From Rodentolepis nana (Eukaryota > Platyhelminthes > Cestoda > Cyclophyllidea > Hymenolepididae), in NCBI GenBank assembly GCA_900617975.1, contig UZAE01012495.1, positions 9,494 to 39,330 on the forward strand: 29,837 bases of DNA, read 5' to 3'. The first letter of the stretch is position 1; each line of letters starts with the position of its first letter. This document shows, in pieces, positions 1 through 10,862 of this stretch. Both the position numbers and the translations under genes were made by a program. The notes beneath the pieces were generated by a model. That model was not told where the DNA came from. It ran no database searches and was given only the letters and a program-made list of their open reading frames with translations.

Positions 1-1733
1 CTTTTTCTGCCGTTCAAACAAATATATAACCGGAATATGTCACTAATTTTTCCTAAATAAGCTTTAGGCATTATCAAGGTAGAATAAGTTGACGCTTTAC
101 TGATAAATTTGAAACAGAAGGGAATGGAATAATTAATTGATCTTTGCAATTTAGGAGGAATTTTTAAATATAAATTGAAAATATAACCATATCACTATCG
201 GCAATTAAGTTGCCCGTGTTTTTTTGCTTTAATTTAAGCGAGAATATTCTTTTGAAATGTAATTCCGAAAACAATTTACTTTTGGACTAAGATTGCCTTG
301 AATAAATTCGAATTCGAAACACTCTACAATTTTGTATTTCAGTGAGCTAGAATTTACATTATTAGAAATTGCCGTTACCTTGACCTAATAAGCGAATGTT
401 CTTCGGTTGAGTGCACACCACAAATTATTAAATCTACTAACACCCCTAGGAAATCACAATGTCGTATTAAAATTCCCTTGTAGTAGGTAGTGCACGGGTT
501 TCTATGCAACTGTCAAGGAGAAAAAAAATTGAGATTCAGTATTGCATGTTTTCCAGAACCGAAATTCAGATTTTCCTTCTTTATTTTCTTTCCATTTCTT
601 GTTAAAAAAAGTAGCGCGTATCTCTTTATTGGTTTGTGTGTGTATGTATGTATTTTATATGTATGCGCGCATTAATAGACATTATGTTATACTTCTCACC
701 TTATTGGGAGAATTTTTTTCATTCTAACAAGAAGAACTTGGGTTTTTCCTTCTCTTTTATCTATTATGTTGGTCAGCAAAACTGTTGCTAAATGACGACA
801 AATAGTGAGTGGGGTTTAAGTCTCATTAGGAAGGATTTCGACAAAACTCAATTTGGCATTTGCGTTGGGGACTATTTTTTCAGTTAGTAGGCCTTTTTAA
901 AGAAGTCTGAGCGTAAATTCTACTGAGTCTTAGTTTGTTAAGAAGGAAAGATTGAATTTCCTAACAGACTATTCCATGGACGGTTCCAATTCACCGGATG
1001 GTGGAATTTGGCCAATTTAAGGCATGGTTGCTGGTGAAATTACCAACTTATTAGCTGGCATAAGTATCCATTTGAATTTGGTATTTGATATTTTGTGATA
1101 ACAGAACTAACTAGCCTAAATCTAAGTAACAAAATAAGTAGTAGATACCATTTATTTTATTTAAGTCTTACAACAATGCATGGCTCACTTTTTTTCTCCC
1201 AAACAGTCTATAAGCTCTTCTCATTACGAGGGTACAATGGTTTAATCATAAGTTGTTCCTTGATCCAGTACCAGGCGGAGGAATTAACAAGGGCTTTATT
1301 TAATTTTTTACAATTTCTGTTACCCTAGGGGATGTTATGGTTAAATCACTTAGGCGTAAATAATTCCCCTGCATTTAAAATAAGAGCTAACTGAAAAAAT
1401 GTGTTTTCCAACTCTATCCTCAAAATAGATTTAAATTTGGTTGCGAACCCAATTATTAGAATGGTGATATTGGGAAAGTAACTTAGAAAACGGGTACTCT
1501 TAATCAGTGCCATTGATACTTTATACCAAATATGATTTGCCCTAATGTACCTGAATAGAGAAACGCAGTACATGAATGACAACACTTACTTCAGACATCC
1601 TGATGAGACTTATCTCAGAAAAAGTTTTGACAGCAAATATACAATATGGGCTAATATGTAAAGTGGTGATATCGATATAAATATAGCTACAATAGAGTCT
1701 GTATTATTTCAAAAATGGTCAGATTAATGTAGA
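1..1733. other. Non-coding stretch, no gene seen
   Basis: AT-rich DNA with only short open frames that start at random codons and show no domain, no conserved motif and no convincing splice context. A GT/TA-rich low-complexity patch lies near 630-672. I see no repeat shared with the rest of the window. Confidence 0.6.
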
Positions 1734-1959
1734 GATTTATACAAATGGCAGGCGCTTTGATAATTACCATTAGCCCTTTAGTTGACTTCGAGCTTCACAG
1801 ATGAGAAGGAACATCAAAGTGAAAAAAATTCGAGAGGACGAGCAGAAGAAAGATTCAAAAATGTAAAAGAGACAGACACAAATGTAGAAAAAATGTGAGG
1901 TGAGTGCTGTGGAAGTAGTCGAATATGAAAGCCAAAATCAACTTAGGGGTTTATGATAG
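1734..1959 (-). repeat. SINE-like family copy 1 (degenerate)
   Basis: The plus strand carries the reverse complement of the family: the tail-end block (ATGGCAGGCG..TTTGATAATTACC) at about 1745, the block containing ACATCAAAGTG near 1812, the AAAGAGACAGACA block near 1866 and the TCGAATATGA block near 1919. After that about 30 bases of the consensus are missing and the rest is cut off before the head. It is an old copy with an internal deletion and a 5' truncation. No target-site duplication was found. Confidence 0.75.
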
Positions 1960-2609
1960 TAATCATAAAGACTGTTAATTGAAATTATAATAATCTAAAC
2001 TATGCTAGTTTTGCCACAATCGTGCTACAAATTAATGTTTTCAAGAAGTTAAAATGTTTATTCGTCATTAAGTTCATCTACTTTTGTTTTTTTATAACTA
2101 CAAAAGCTTACATAGTAAAAATAAGGATTCCACTATTGAGACGAATTCAGTTTTTTGTATTGTCTGGAGTTTTGATCTGTGTGTGCAAAAAAATGATGCT
2201 CGAAAGGGTGCCGTAACCGCGTTGCATAATAAGATTAGATTTAGCTGAATGGCTTTTCATGGTAAAATAAAAGTTTTATAACATGAGAACGGCTTTAAAT
2301 TAAAGCCACTGTAAGAGCTTAAATTTTAGAGTGAGGTAATACTATATCTACATTAAATAGAAGTTATCAGTAGTGGTTATATATTCAATATTTGGTTCAG
2401 AAAACGATCACGTCTATCGATTTTGCACAAATGCACCAAACACTTTCAATTAACTTTCTAAACTCATTCATTTGTTACAGACCAAAATACTTTCAGTAGA
2501 ATGTTGCCCCTTATTAATTATGATATTTACATGAGTTTGTAAGCATTAAACAAATTTAATCGAATGCATAATTTCATTACTTGCTACAGTTTTAAACAGG
2601 AGAGAGATT

Positions 2610-2951
2610 TGTAGCGGATTGCTACCTTAGTAAAGCCTGACCGACTCAGAAATCTCTATGGCAGATTCTCCAACATCTAGTTAGACTCCCAGAACCAGCT
2701 AAGTTATAGCTCAGCTATAAAGGAAACAGACGTGTAGCACGGAACACGTTTATTCAGTGGTTATATTGCGGATAAAGTGTACACGCAGGGAGCTACTCAT
2801 GATCAGGATGGGGGATTAGGTTAAACAGAGGTTAATGATTGGTCACTGTTTGTACGGTAGCTGCACACAGAGTTGTACGGCCGCACCTCCCAATCCTGTA
2901 GAGCAGACATGCAAGCATACGATGACGCACACATCCTTAACGTGCCCCACA
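2610..2951 (+). mobile_element. Solo LTR of an LTR retrotransposon, copy 1
   Basis: A 342-bp element that starts TGTAGC and ends CCCACA, so it has the TG..CA ends of a retroviral-type LTR. It is flanked by a 4-bp direct repeat GATT (2606-2609 and 2952-2955), the footprint of integrase. A TATA box (TATAAA, 2716-2721) sits about a third of the way in, as expected for the U3 promoter. The 5' end carries a short perfect inverted repeat, GTAGC-GGATT-GCTAC. The second copy at 10558 is clearly related but 41 bp shorter. No gag, pol or primer-binding site adjoins it, so this is a recombined solo LTR. A Ty3/Gypsy origin fits the 4-bp duplication but is inference. Confidence 0.85.
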
Positions 2952-2955
2952 GATT

Positions 2956-4131
2956 ATAAGGATGTTGTGTCGCTTGAAGAAGCGACAATCGATCATAACC
3001 GTATGCAGAACACTAATTCTGATTCTTAAGAAGGCTGAAGAACAGCAAATATAATCAAGATTTTTTGAGAAATGAATTACTCAATTCTGGATTAGTACTA
3101 CACAAGTACTACACGGAAAAAAATATTATCCGCATCTGAATGCTAGTTGAAAGAGACTCAATATAAATAAATAATTAGATAAGCGTGACTTATGTATAAT
3201 TCCTTGTAATCTGTTTGTTTATTCAGGAAAAATTAAATCATTTTTGAATACTTATGAAAGTTAAAAAACTATAAAGGTGGCTATTGTTGTTGATATTGCT
3301 GCCTCTGGAGAAATGCAAAACCTTAAAGACTGCTTTTGTTGTGACTGTTTTGAAGAAAATATAGGCTTTCAAGAGTATCCATCATGCAACATTTAACATC
3401 TTCGACGATTTACAATGTCAGTAAACAGTGGATAACACAATACTTTCCTAATTCACGTAGAGCATATCCATATCAAGATTTATTTCGCTAAAGTCGGAAA
3501 ACGATTTTGGCCTTTGTTTCTAATGCTTCAACAAATTCCGCTTCCACCAATACTTCTGAAAGTTAATTCAACCGCCGATTGTATCTCCCTCAAGGGAGTT
3601 CTTCAAACTCCAAGTTATTTCAGTAGGATTTGTCTCCGAGTCTACCGTGCCTGTGCATCAATCAAATTGCATATTGCTAGCATGATCAGTGAACAAATCA
3701 CACATGCCGCCTAAAGCCAGAAAGAATATCATTGCCATTTACTTTCTCCAGAACACATGCATTGTTCGCCATACGCAAGTTTTCAAGATGACTTAGTTAA
3801 CTTGCCTACATTGGAGCTGAACGCGCTCATTTGCCAATCAACCTTGGGAGAGCTACTTCATTCACGAATGAATCAGTGATCAAAATGCAAGATCTTCTAT
3901 GCTATCAAATTAATGTTTATCAGTTTCATTATAATTTTAATCTTGATGCAATATCAATGAAATCTCTTACCTCATACGGGTAGATTCGAACTCAAATCCA
4001 CCATTAAGTCTGTCTCGGCTGGAACTATCTATATCAACCTCCTCACATAGAACCGTCACCAATTATCTAAGGACTTTTGTCGTGGTCCCAATGTTGTCAT
4101 TTAATTCTCTCTCTCTCGCTCTATCAAATTT
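2956..4131. other. Non-coding stretch with possible short repeat
   Basis: No gene is recognisable. A segment around 3980-4020 containing GATTCGAACTCAA resembles one near 6875-6910 (GATACGAACTCAA, followed in both by a CCA-rich and AGTCTG stretch). It may be a minor repeat or a decayed tRNA-related piece. A short CT run lies at about 4107-4116. Confidence 0.4.
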
Positions 4132-4462
4132 GGGGTGCACAATAGACTTACCTCCACTTGGTGCACCCTGGGCAATGTATACTTATACGGCAAAATAGTC
4201 TATTGATCGGCAGTTGACTCCTGATTTCAAATTTCTATGGCCCGACTATTTTTCACATTCGACCCCTTCCACAGTACTCATCTTACCTTTTTATGCCTTT
4301 GTGTCTGTCTGTCTGTCGCTTTTACCTCTGTGAATCATTATTCTGTCTCCCATCTCGACTTTTTGTCACCTTGATGTCCCTTCTCCTCTTCGTGAAGCAA
4401 CGAATCAGCTCCAGGGCTAATAATAACTATCAAAACGCCTGCCATTTGATATAAATAAATTT
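4132..4462 (+). repeat. SINE-like family copy 2 (near full length)
   Basis: Near-complete copy in the forward orientation: head GGGGTGCACAATAGACTTACC, a pyrimidine-rich middle (GTGTCTGTCTGTCTG), the ACTATCAAAACGCCTGCC block, and a 3' tail of ATAAATAAAT. Head and tail order plus an A/T-rich simple tail are typical of a SINE moved by a LINE. A possible 6-bp duplication AAATTT lies on each side, which is too short to be decisive. The head inverted repeat ATAGACT/AGTCTAT is intact. Confidence 0.85.
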
Positions 4463-5673
4463 CAATGATCTGGATGTACTAATTACAGATAATTTAACAA
4501 GTTAAATTTTTGGTGACAAAAGGAGGATGATGTTGTCGAATAAATTTATTACGTTTTACACTTTGGGTAGCATAGCAAGACCCATTTCGATATCCAAATC
4601 AGGATGAGCTATCGAAAACTTCTCCGGATCTTGTACGCTTCAAAAGTGGAACCAATAGATCGCTGTCCTGAAATTTTTGGCCACCTCCCCATGGAATCCA
4701 GAAGTTTCAAGACCAGGCACAATCATGAACTCTTCTGTTACTCCATACGCCTCACAGGACCTCGAAGCATTTAAAGTGAATTATCATTCAAACATATCAA
4801 TGCCAACGTATGTCAAATTAAACGAATAGTTTTTTATCAAAAATCCAATTGTAATTTATTATGATTTATTCATGAAATTTTTACATTTTTGTTTAAAATT
4901 ACGCTAAATCACAGACCTGCCAAACTATATAATTTTGGAGCAGAGCTTTTTTGTATTCTGAGGCTCGATTGTACTTGGAAGCCAATTTGGTTCTAACGCT
5001 TTTCGAAGCCCAATTATCTTAATTTGAATCCCAGGTAACTGACTCCGTACATAATACACGATATTTGTGACTTCAATGTCACTAGATTCAACTGATAGAT
5101 TAGTACTCCACCCTCAATTTACTTGAGTTGGCCTTCCATTATAATTGAAAGGGTTGCCAGCATTTGATAGTTTAATCATTTGAGTCAGATTCTTTGCCAT
5201 TCTCCTCCATTCATTCCTTATTTTACGATTCCTATTTATCTGTCGTTTGCCTCGGCTAACGTGCATACTATTTTGCCTTAATAATGAATTAATAACACAG
5301 TAAAGGTTTATATCAATTAGGTTCACACAAAACACATAATGCCAATTATTTGAATGTCATAGTATAGGAGAAATCATTTCAATTTTATAATTAATGGCAC
5401 GATTTAAATTATTCCTCCCACGTGACCAAAAACGGAAGTACATTTTCCGATAAATATCTTGGGGAGTTGGAATTTTGTAGTTATTTAAAAAAGTACTATG
5501 CACCGGTCACTTTGCCTTTTTATGCTTTTATGGGTAAATATACGCCTTTTCTTTTAGGAAATTTCGTCAAAGTACTTCTTGATTATTTAATAAATTCTTT
5601 TCAAGACTCATAACTCATATTTATTTAAAATAAATCTGTAATTAGGTCTTTCAAATAATAGTCAAATAATATC

Positions 5674-5710
<37 letters not shown>

Positions 5711-6471
5711 AATTCATATGGAGCGAAGTCGTACTTACATATTTGACCAATGAAAATGTTTTTGAATTAACCAGCTAAATCATAAGAGCATGACACTTCA
5801 GCGATAAAATGCTTTAGACCATTTCATGATGATATCGGTATTGCAGAATTATAAATTTTGGCAAATTTATTTAATTGCAGAGCACTTTTGGCTGCAAAAT
5901 TTCTTTGTTTGGTCTCGGTAAGCGCACACACACACCAGTATTAAGCACTTGCCGAAGCCATTGAAGGCTTAAATTCAATATTGTCAAAGTATTTTAGCAA
6001 ATGAAATTTGTATCCCCCTATTCTTTTCTATTTATTGCTTCTTTTGTATAAATTTCAGGTTTTTTCAGACAAATAGAAATTTTGTTTGCAATTGGTGGGG
6101 GGGGAGTAATATTTTGCGATTTCAATTAGTATATATTTGTTCTATCGCTCAAACCGATTTGCGTGCCAGGTTTCCTAATGCTATTTTCCTCGCAAGAGTG
6201 ATTTTCTCGGGGTTCTTACACTTGTCATTCACTAGAGCCATTCCACTAGAGAGGTAAATGAGTACGTATGCAGCTCTAATTTAGGCCTACTGACCAAGAT
6301 GTGTTAAAGCCTTGTTCATGGTAAGCAATGCATGAATTCGGGATAAAATAAAAAATAATAACATTATTTCTGGCCTTTGGTGGTATATTTGATTAGTTTG
6401 GCAAACTTGATGAGTAGATACAAGCTGATTGACGCACGGACATAATGGACTCAAAGACAGGTCGTACTGGA
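4463..6471. other. Non-coding stretch with (TA)n
   Basis: No gene is recognisable. An open frame on the minus strand at 5114-5335 is basic (RGKRQINRNRKIRNEWRR) but begins at a GTG, has no domain and lacks supporting splice sites, so it was not called. The stretch also holds the (TA)n microsatellite listed separately and a short G run near 6098. Confidence 0.5.
5677..5707. repeat. (TA)n microsatellite
   Basis: Uninterrupted TA dinucleotides for 31 bases. Confidence 0.97.
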
Positions 6472-6482
6472 ACGATTTAAGA

Positions 6483-6811
6483 TATTTTTATTTATTTATT
6501 TCAAATGACCGGCATTTTGATAGTTGTTATTAGCCATTTAGCTGAATTCGGGCTTCACAGAGGGGAGGAGGAACATCAAAGTGGCAAAAAGTCGAGAGGG
6601 GGGACAGAATAATGATTCACAGTTGTAACAGAGACAGACAAAAAGGCAGAGAAAAGGTAAGACGAGTGCTGTGAAAGGGGTCGAATATGGCATACAGTGG
6701 GGTGATGGTAGTTTGAAGTCAGAAGTCAACTGCCAGTTAATAGACTTTTTTGCTGTATGAGTATACGTTGCCCAGGGTACACCACGTAGAGGTAAGTCTA
6801 TTACAAACCCC
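6483..6811 (-). repeat. SINE-like family copy 3 with target-site duplication
   Basis: Full-length copy in reverse orientation: the T-rich side (TTTTTATTTATTTATTT) is the complement of the 3' tail and the side ending in AAACCCC is the head. An 11-bp direct repeat ACGATTTAAGA flanks it (6472-6482 and 6812-6822), which fixes the element's borders. The head inverted repeat is extended to 10 bp here (TAATAGACTT at 6738-6747, AAGTCTATTA at 6794-6803). Both the long duplication and the simple-repeat tail indicate LINE-type target-primed insertion. Confidence 0.92.
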
Positions 6812-6822
6812 ACGATTTAAGA

Positions 6823-7588
6823 CATAATGACTTCCATTGAGTGTGTGGGACTCGTTTCTATTACATGATCTCCGACTGTTGGATACGAACTCAAGCCATC
6901 ATTTACCAGTCTGAATTAGAGGTGAAGTAGAGAGCATCTGTAGCCTATTTTAGCATTTTGCTATGCTTAATCGTGATTGGTTAATTTATTTACCCATATA
7001 TCTAATATTAATCTAGCTGAACTTCAGTTATATTGAATTAATAATAAAATTTTATTTCCGGTTCGAACTTCAATTTCTAAGTTAAATAAGTTGGTCTCAA
7101 ATTGATCTAGTGAATAACCACAAACCTAAAATATCATCCAAGTTAGTTAGCGGGGTTTTGGCATTTTGACCGACTGAATTCAAAATATATTTGGAGCTCT
7201 CTACAACTCTCAAAAGCTTGGCAATCGGAGAATAATATGACCGCCACTGAGGATTTTAATTTTTGTTGGAAATTTCGAGAGGTAGGCAGCTAGTTTCACA
7301 ATTTTTTGCAATAAGCGCCTGAATACAATGCTATTGTATTTTTGAATAAATTACATTCACATTGGACCGAAAAAATTTCCTGACAATTCATTGAATAAAG
7401 TTACATTAATTTCTTATTTCCTAGTAAAGTGTTATATTAGACTCTTTTAATTCCTGAAAGCCTAATGTAAACGATTATTCATGAAACACTTGTTCATTTT
7501 TTTATTTCAGATTGACTCATCTTAGTCCGCAAATCGGTTAGTATACACCACCTGTACATGACATTACAATCCTTGCATCTCATCTACC
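6823..7588. other. Non-coding stretch
   Basis: No gene seen. The segment near 6875-6910 weakly resembles the one near 3980-4020 (see the separate finding). Confidence 0.5.
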
Positions 7589-7598
7589 AATCTAATAT

Positions 7599-7927
7599 TT
7601 ATTTATTTATTTCTAATACCAAGCGCTTTGACATTTATCATTAGACCACTAACTGACTTTGGGCTACTCAGAGTGGAGAAGGAACATCAAAGTGACAAAA
7701 GATGAGATGGGGGGGGGGGACAAAATAATGATTTCCAGTCGTAAAAGAGATAGATAGTTAGACACAAAGGTAGAGAAAAGGTAAGATGAGTACTGTGAAA
7801 TGGGTCGAATATGACCATGGTAATTGAAGTCAGAAGTCAATTGCCGGCTGATAGACTTCGTTGCCATATGAAAATACGTTACCCAGGGCGCTCCACATGG
7901 CAGTTAGTCTATCGCACACCATCAACT
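7599..7927 (-). repeat. SINE-like family copy 4 with target-site duplication
   Basis: Reverse-oriented full-length copy. A 10-bp direct repeat AATCTAATAT flanks it (7589-7598 and 7928-7937). The G-rich patch of the consensus has grown into an 11-G run at 7709-7719. About 30 bases of the middle (the segment around CATACAGTGGGG in other copies) are shortened. The head inverted repeat is GATAGACT/AGTCTATC. Confidence 0.9.
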
Positions 7928-7937
7928 AATCTAATAT

Positions 7938-9624
7938 AATTTGAGGCGCTCAAATTTCCTGGCATCGCATTGAATTGACCGATTTGTAAGTTGGGTGATA
8001 AAGAAACTTTGATGGCTAAAATTTTAGTGCGCGAGAATAAGTTGTGCCTGGAAATCCTAAGGAAGGCAAATGCTTTGATCTACCAAACTCTTAAAGACGA
8101 ATATTCAGAGATACCATCTTCTGTCTTATAGTAATTCTTGCTTTCAATTTCTCGTATTCTTATTACTCAGAAATTTTTCCTGGTTATCAATACATTTTAT
8201 TTAATTATTTTACACTAAATTGTGGATCAAGTAGAAAATCAAGTTAAATGGTCTTTAATTAATTGTTTTATCAAAGAAAATAATTAGATTTAATAAGAAA
8301 TTTTGTCAAGCATTTTGATATAAAATTCGGCATCTAAATTTTGTTACATCTATGAGCCAAGTGCGCAGTAAATTTGGAATTAAGACGACATAAATTTTGA
8401 ACCATCAAATTCCTATGACTTATTTTCCGAGCCTGCTTAACAAATATGTGATTTAACCTCTGTTCAGTCATTCTATTCTCTGATGTAGTCATTTGTAATT
8501 CCCATCATTAGAAAATATTTTGTTTACTGAATTCTAACAAAAAAAATACAAGAATTTATTCTAAATCGCTTTGGCCCCCTTTCCAAACTAGTTTTTTTAT
8601 TCAATCCCACGATTTTTTGTATTTGATTTAATTAACACGCTAACGCATTAACCTTAACTATAGGAAGTAATGCATAATTTCATGAAATTTTAACATAAAC
8701 GTTTGGCCAACTCCATTTTCCTATGAGTCGATTAGCACAAATTCAGCTGTTCATGCGATTATAATGAGACTTCATTTTTATCTCAAGTTAAAACCGCAAC
8801 TACTTGATTAAAATAAGCCTATACCCACCTTGGGGTTTGACAAAAGCCAACTTTATCCTTAATGCCCTCCAACGTTCCACCTCCGAAATACTGGGCTGTA
8901 CGCAGTTTTGATTTGACTTAGTCCACTACACAAAGACTGTTTATCGTATCTTCCCTCCATTCAACATTATTAATTCCCAAGGCTCAAGACAAATTGTAAC
9001 AAGTCTAATCCAAATTAGTTCGAAAATATTCACTCAACTGAAGAGAATAAAAAAAACGTTTTCTGCACAAACATTAATGTAATTTTGTTTAAACTCGAAT
9101 GTTAGCAATTAGATAATAATAACTATTATCATTATTTGTAATGAGATTTACGAAACTAGCTTTCAGCTTAATTAGCACCATCAACTAGGAGATGATAACG
9201 GCGACCATCTTCCTGTGCTTGGGAGGAAAAGTAAATTACGATCCCCGATAATTTCATCATTAGCTAAGTCTAATTACTAACAGCGCGATAGATCATGAAT
9301 GATAACATTCGTTTTATATCCTCCTGTATTTCATTTTTAAAGCGAAAATATCGATTTCCTCTCTAATTTAATAATAAAACACGTCCCTTTATCATTATGT
9401 TAATTTTTCTGTGAGTAATTTGGCTTGTGGATGAAGTTTAACAGACTTTTATTTAGAAGAGGTAAAATTTATTCAAGTCGTATGGGAATTTCACTGGATT
9501 AAGCTGGGGAGCAGAGATTGTGACGAAATTATTGTATTTGAAGAAGGCGCACGAGTAGTTTGAAACTGGATGAACTGAGGTGAATCAATTAACGACAATA
9601 TTTAATTAGAACGAAAAGTGCTAA
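7938..9624. other. Non-coding stretch, nothing recognised
   Basis: Strongly AT-rich, with stop codons in all frames and no shared repeat detected. Confidence 0.55.
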
Positions 9625-9694
9625 ATATTTTTTTCAAATGGCAGGCTTTATGATATTTATCATTAGCCCTTAAACTTTGACTTCAGCTTCCCCC
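9625..9694 (-). repeat. SINE-like family copy 5 (tail fragment)
   Basis: Only the tail-end ~65 bases of the family are present (TTTCAAATGGCAGGC, then CATTAGCCCTTAA and GACTTCAGCTTC). Similarity stops at a CCCCCATGGGGGGGGGGG block (9690-9707). It is either a heavily 5'-truncated insertion or a copy broken by later rearrangement. Confidence 0.75.
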
Positions 9695-9913
9695 ATGGGG
9701 GGGGGGGTCGTTTTCTTTAGGGCTGAACATCGAATCAGGTAGGTCTTCTCCATTTCCTCCTGTAGGTTACATAGGTGGCATGTGGGTTAAGTGTATACTC
9801 CCAATCCATTTAAAAGTGCAAAATATTTTAGATAGATAATTATGTTCAACTTAAAGACCACAGAAAGAAAAAAACTAATAACCATTCAAGTCGAACACAT
9901 TGGTTTATGGTTT

Positions 9914-9986
9914 GTGTACCGGTGGGAGGGCTGCTGGTGGTAGCCTCTGAAGTTAAAGGCTGCAGGTTCAATATCCGAAGGTGCAC
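9914..9986 (+). repeat. tRNA-like sequence, possible SINE head or tRNA pseudogene
   Basis: Seventy-three bases, the length of a tRNA, that begin GTGTACC and end GGTGCAC; these pair as a 7-bp acceptor stem with one G-U pair. A B-box-like GGTTCAATATCC (one base longer than the consensus) lies near the 3' end, preceded by AGGCTGCA. An anticodon-like stem AGCCT/AGGCT has an over-long loop, and the T stem does not pair well. The pattern resembles the tRNA-derived head of many animal SINEs more than a working tRNA. There is no second copy in the window to prove a SINE. Confidence 0.4.
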
Positions 9987-9989
9987 ATT

Positions 9990-10557
9990 CAACAAACGAA
10001 GCAGCCAACAACGCTGCATAGATAGGGTTAACTTAGAGAGACAAAAAACATATTATAGTTAACAACAACTCTATTACAAAGGCTTGGACAATACTTTTAT
10101 TTTATAGTTCAGTTTTAATTTCTGGGATATGAATTATGCAAGTTATTACAAAGATGAAAGTAATGTATATTAGTGCTCACCTCACCCTTTCCACCTGTAA
10201 ACTCTCAATCACTGCTTTTCTTCGTTAGACTTATCAAAGTGATATTAATGGTTCACTTGTTTATCATCAATCTTAAATAAAAATAAATAAATAAATATTA
10301 TTACCATAAATTTTTAATTGCACAATTGTAGTTTCAAATAAGAGCAATGAGTATAAAGAGCGTATTTACATTATTTTCAGACTCGCGAAATAAGAAATTA
10401 TCTGTATTTGGATCTGCAATGAAGGTATTTTCAATTTATGCATCGTAAAACTTTTGTCAATATTTGGCAACATTTTTAAGCTATATGGAAATTCACATTT
10501 ATTAAAATAGCTGACCAGCTATTTTATACCTCATTAAATATTTTGGAATGCTGGTAC
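9990..10557. other. Non-coding stretch
   Basis: No gene recognised. An AAATAAATAAATAA simple patch lies at about 10277-10297; it could be an old retroposon tail. Confidence 0.45.
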
Positions 10558-10858
10558 TGTAGCGGATTGCTACGCTAGTAAAGCCTGACTGACTCAGAAA
10601 TCTCTATGGCAGATTCTCCTACATCTAGCTAGACTCCCAGAACCAGCTAAGCTATAGCCCAGCTATAAAGGAAACAGACGTGTAGCACGGAGCACGTTTA
10701 TTCAGGACACATATTGCGGATAAAGTGTACACGTAGGAAGCTTAATCATGATCAGGATGGCGGATTAGGTTAAACAAACAGAGGTAAATGATTGGTCACT
10801 GTTTGTACGGTCGCACCTCCCAATCCTTTTGTGCAGGCATGCGATGACGTGTCCCACA
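10558..10858 (+). mobile_element. Solo LTR of an LTR retrotransposon, copy 2
   Basis: A 301-bp element, TGTAGC to CCCACA, closely similar to the LTR at 2610 and in the same orientation. The flanking 4-bp direct repeat GTAC (10554-10557 and 10859-10862) differs from that of the other copy. The two LTRs therefore belong to separate insertions and are not the two ends of one 8-kb element. The TATA box is TATAAA at 10664-10669. It lacks a ~22-bp segment that lies between two TGTACGG repeats in copy 1 and a further stretch near its 3' end. No coding remnant adjoins it. Confidence 0.85.
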
Positions 10859-10862
10859 GTAC

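Noticed and set aside
1595..1615. CTGATGAG followed by AGAAAA, resembling a hammerhead ribozyme core
   Set aside because: Stem II cannot form with correct spacing and no stem I/III partners were found; it is outside the repeat family. Likely chance.
2835..3029. Cysteine-containing 64-residue open frame
   Set aside because: It overlaps the 3' part of the solo LTR and runs past its end; the second LTR does not keep the frame.
5114..5335. Basic 73-residue open frame, minus strand
   Set aside because: It starts at GTG, has no domain, no homologue I recognise, and no supporting splice sites.
6850..6910. Functional tRNA gene on the minus strand
   Set aside because: Only a B-box-like GAGTTCGTATCC is present; no acceptor stem or cloverleaf could be drawn.
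2610..10858. One full-length LTR retrotransposon between the two LTRs
   Set aside because: The two LTRs have different target-site duplications and the 7.6 kb between them has no gag or pol and contains SINE copies.
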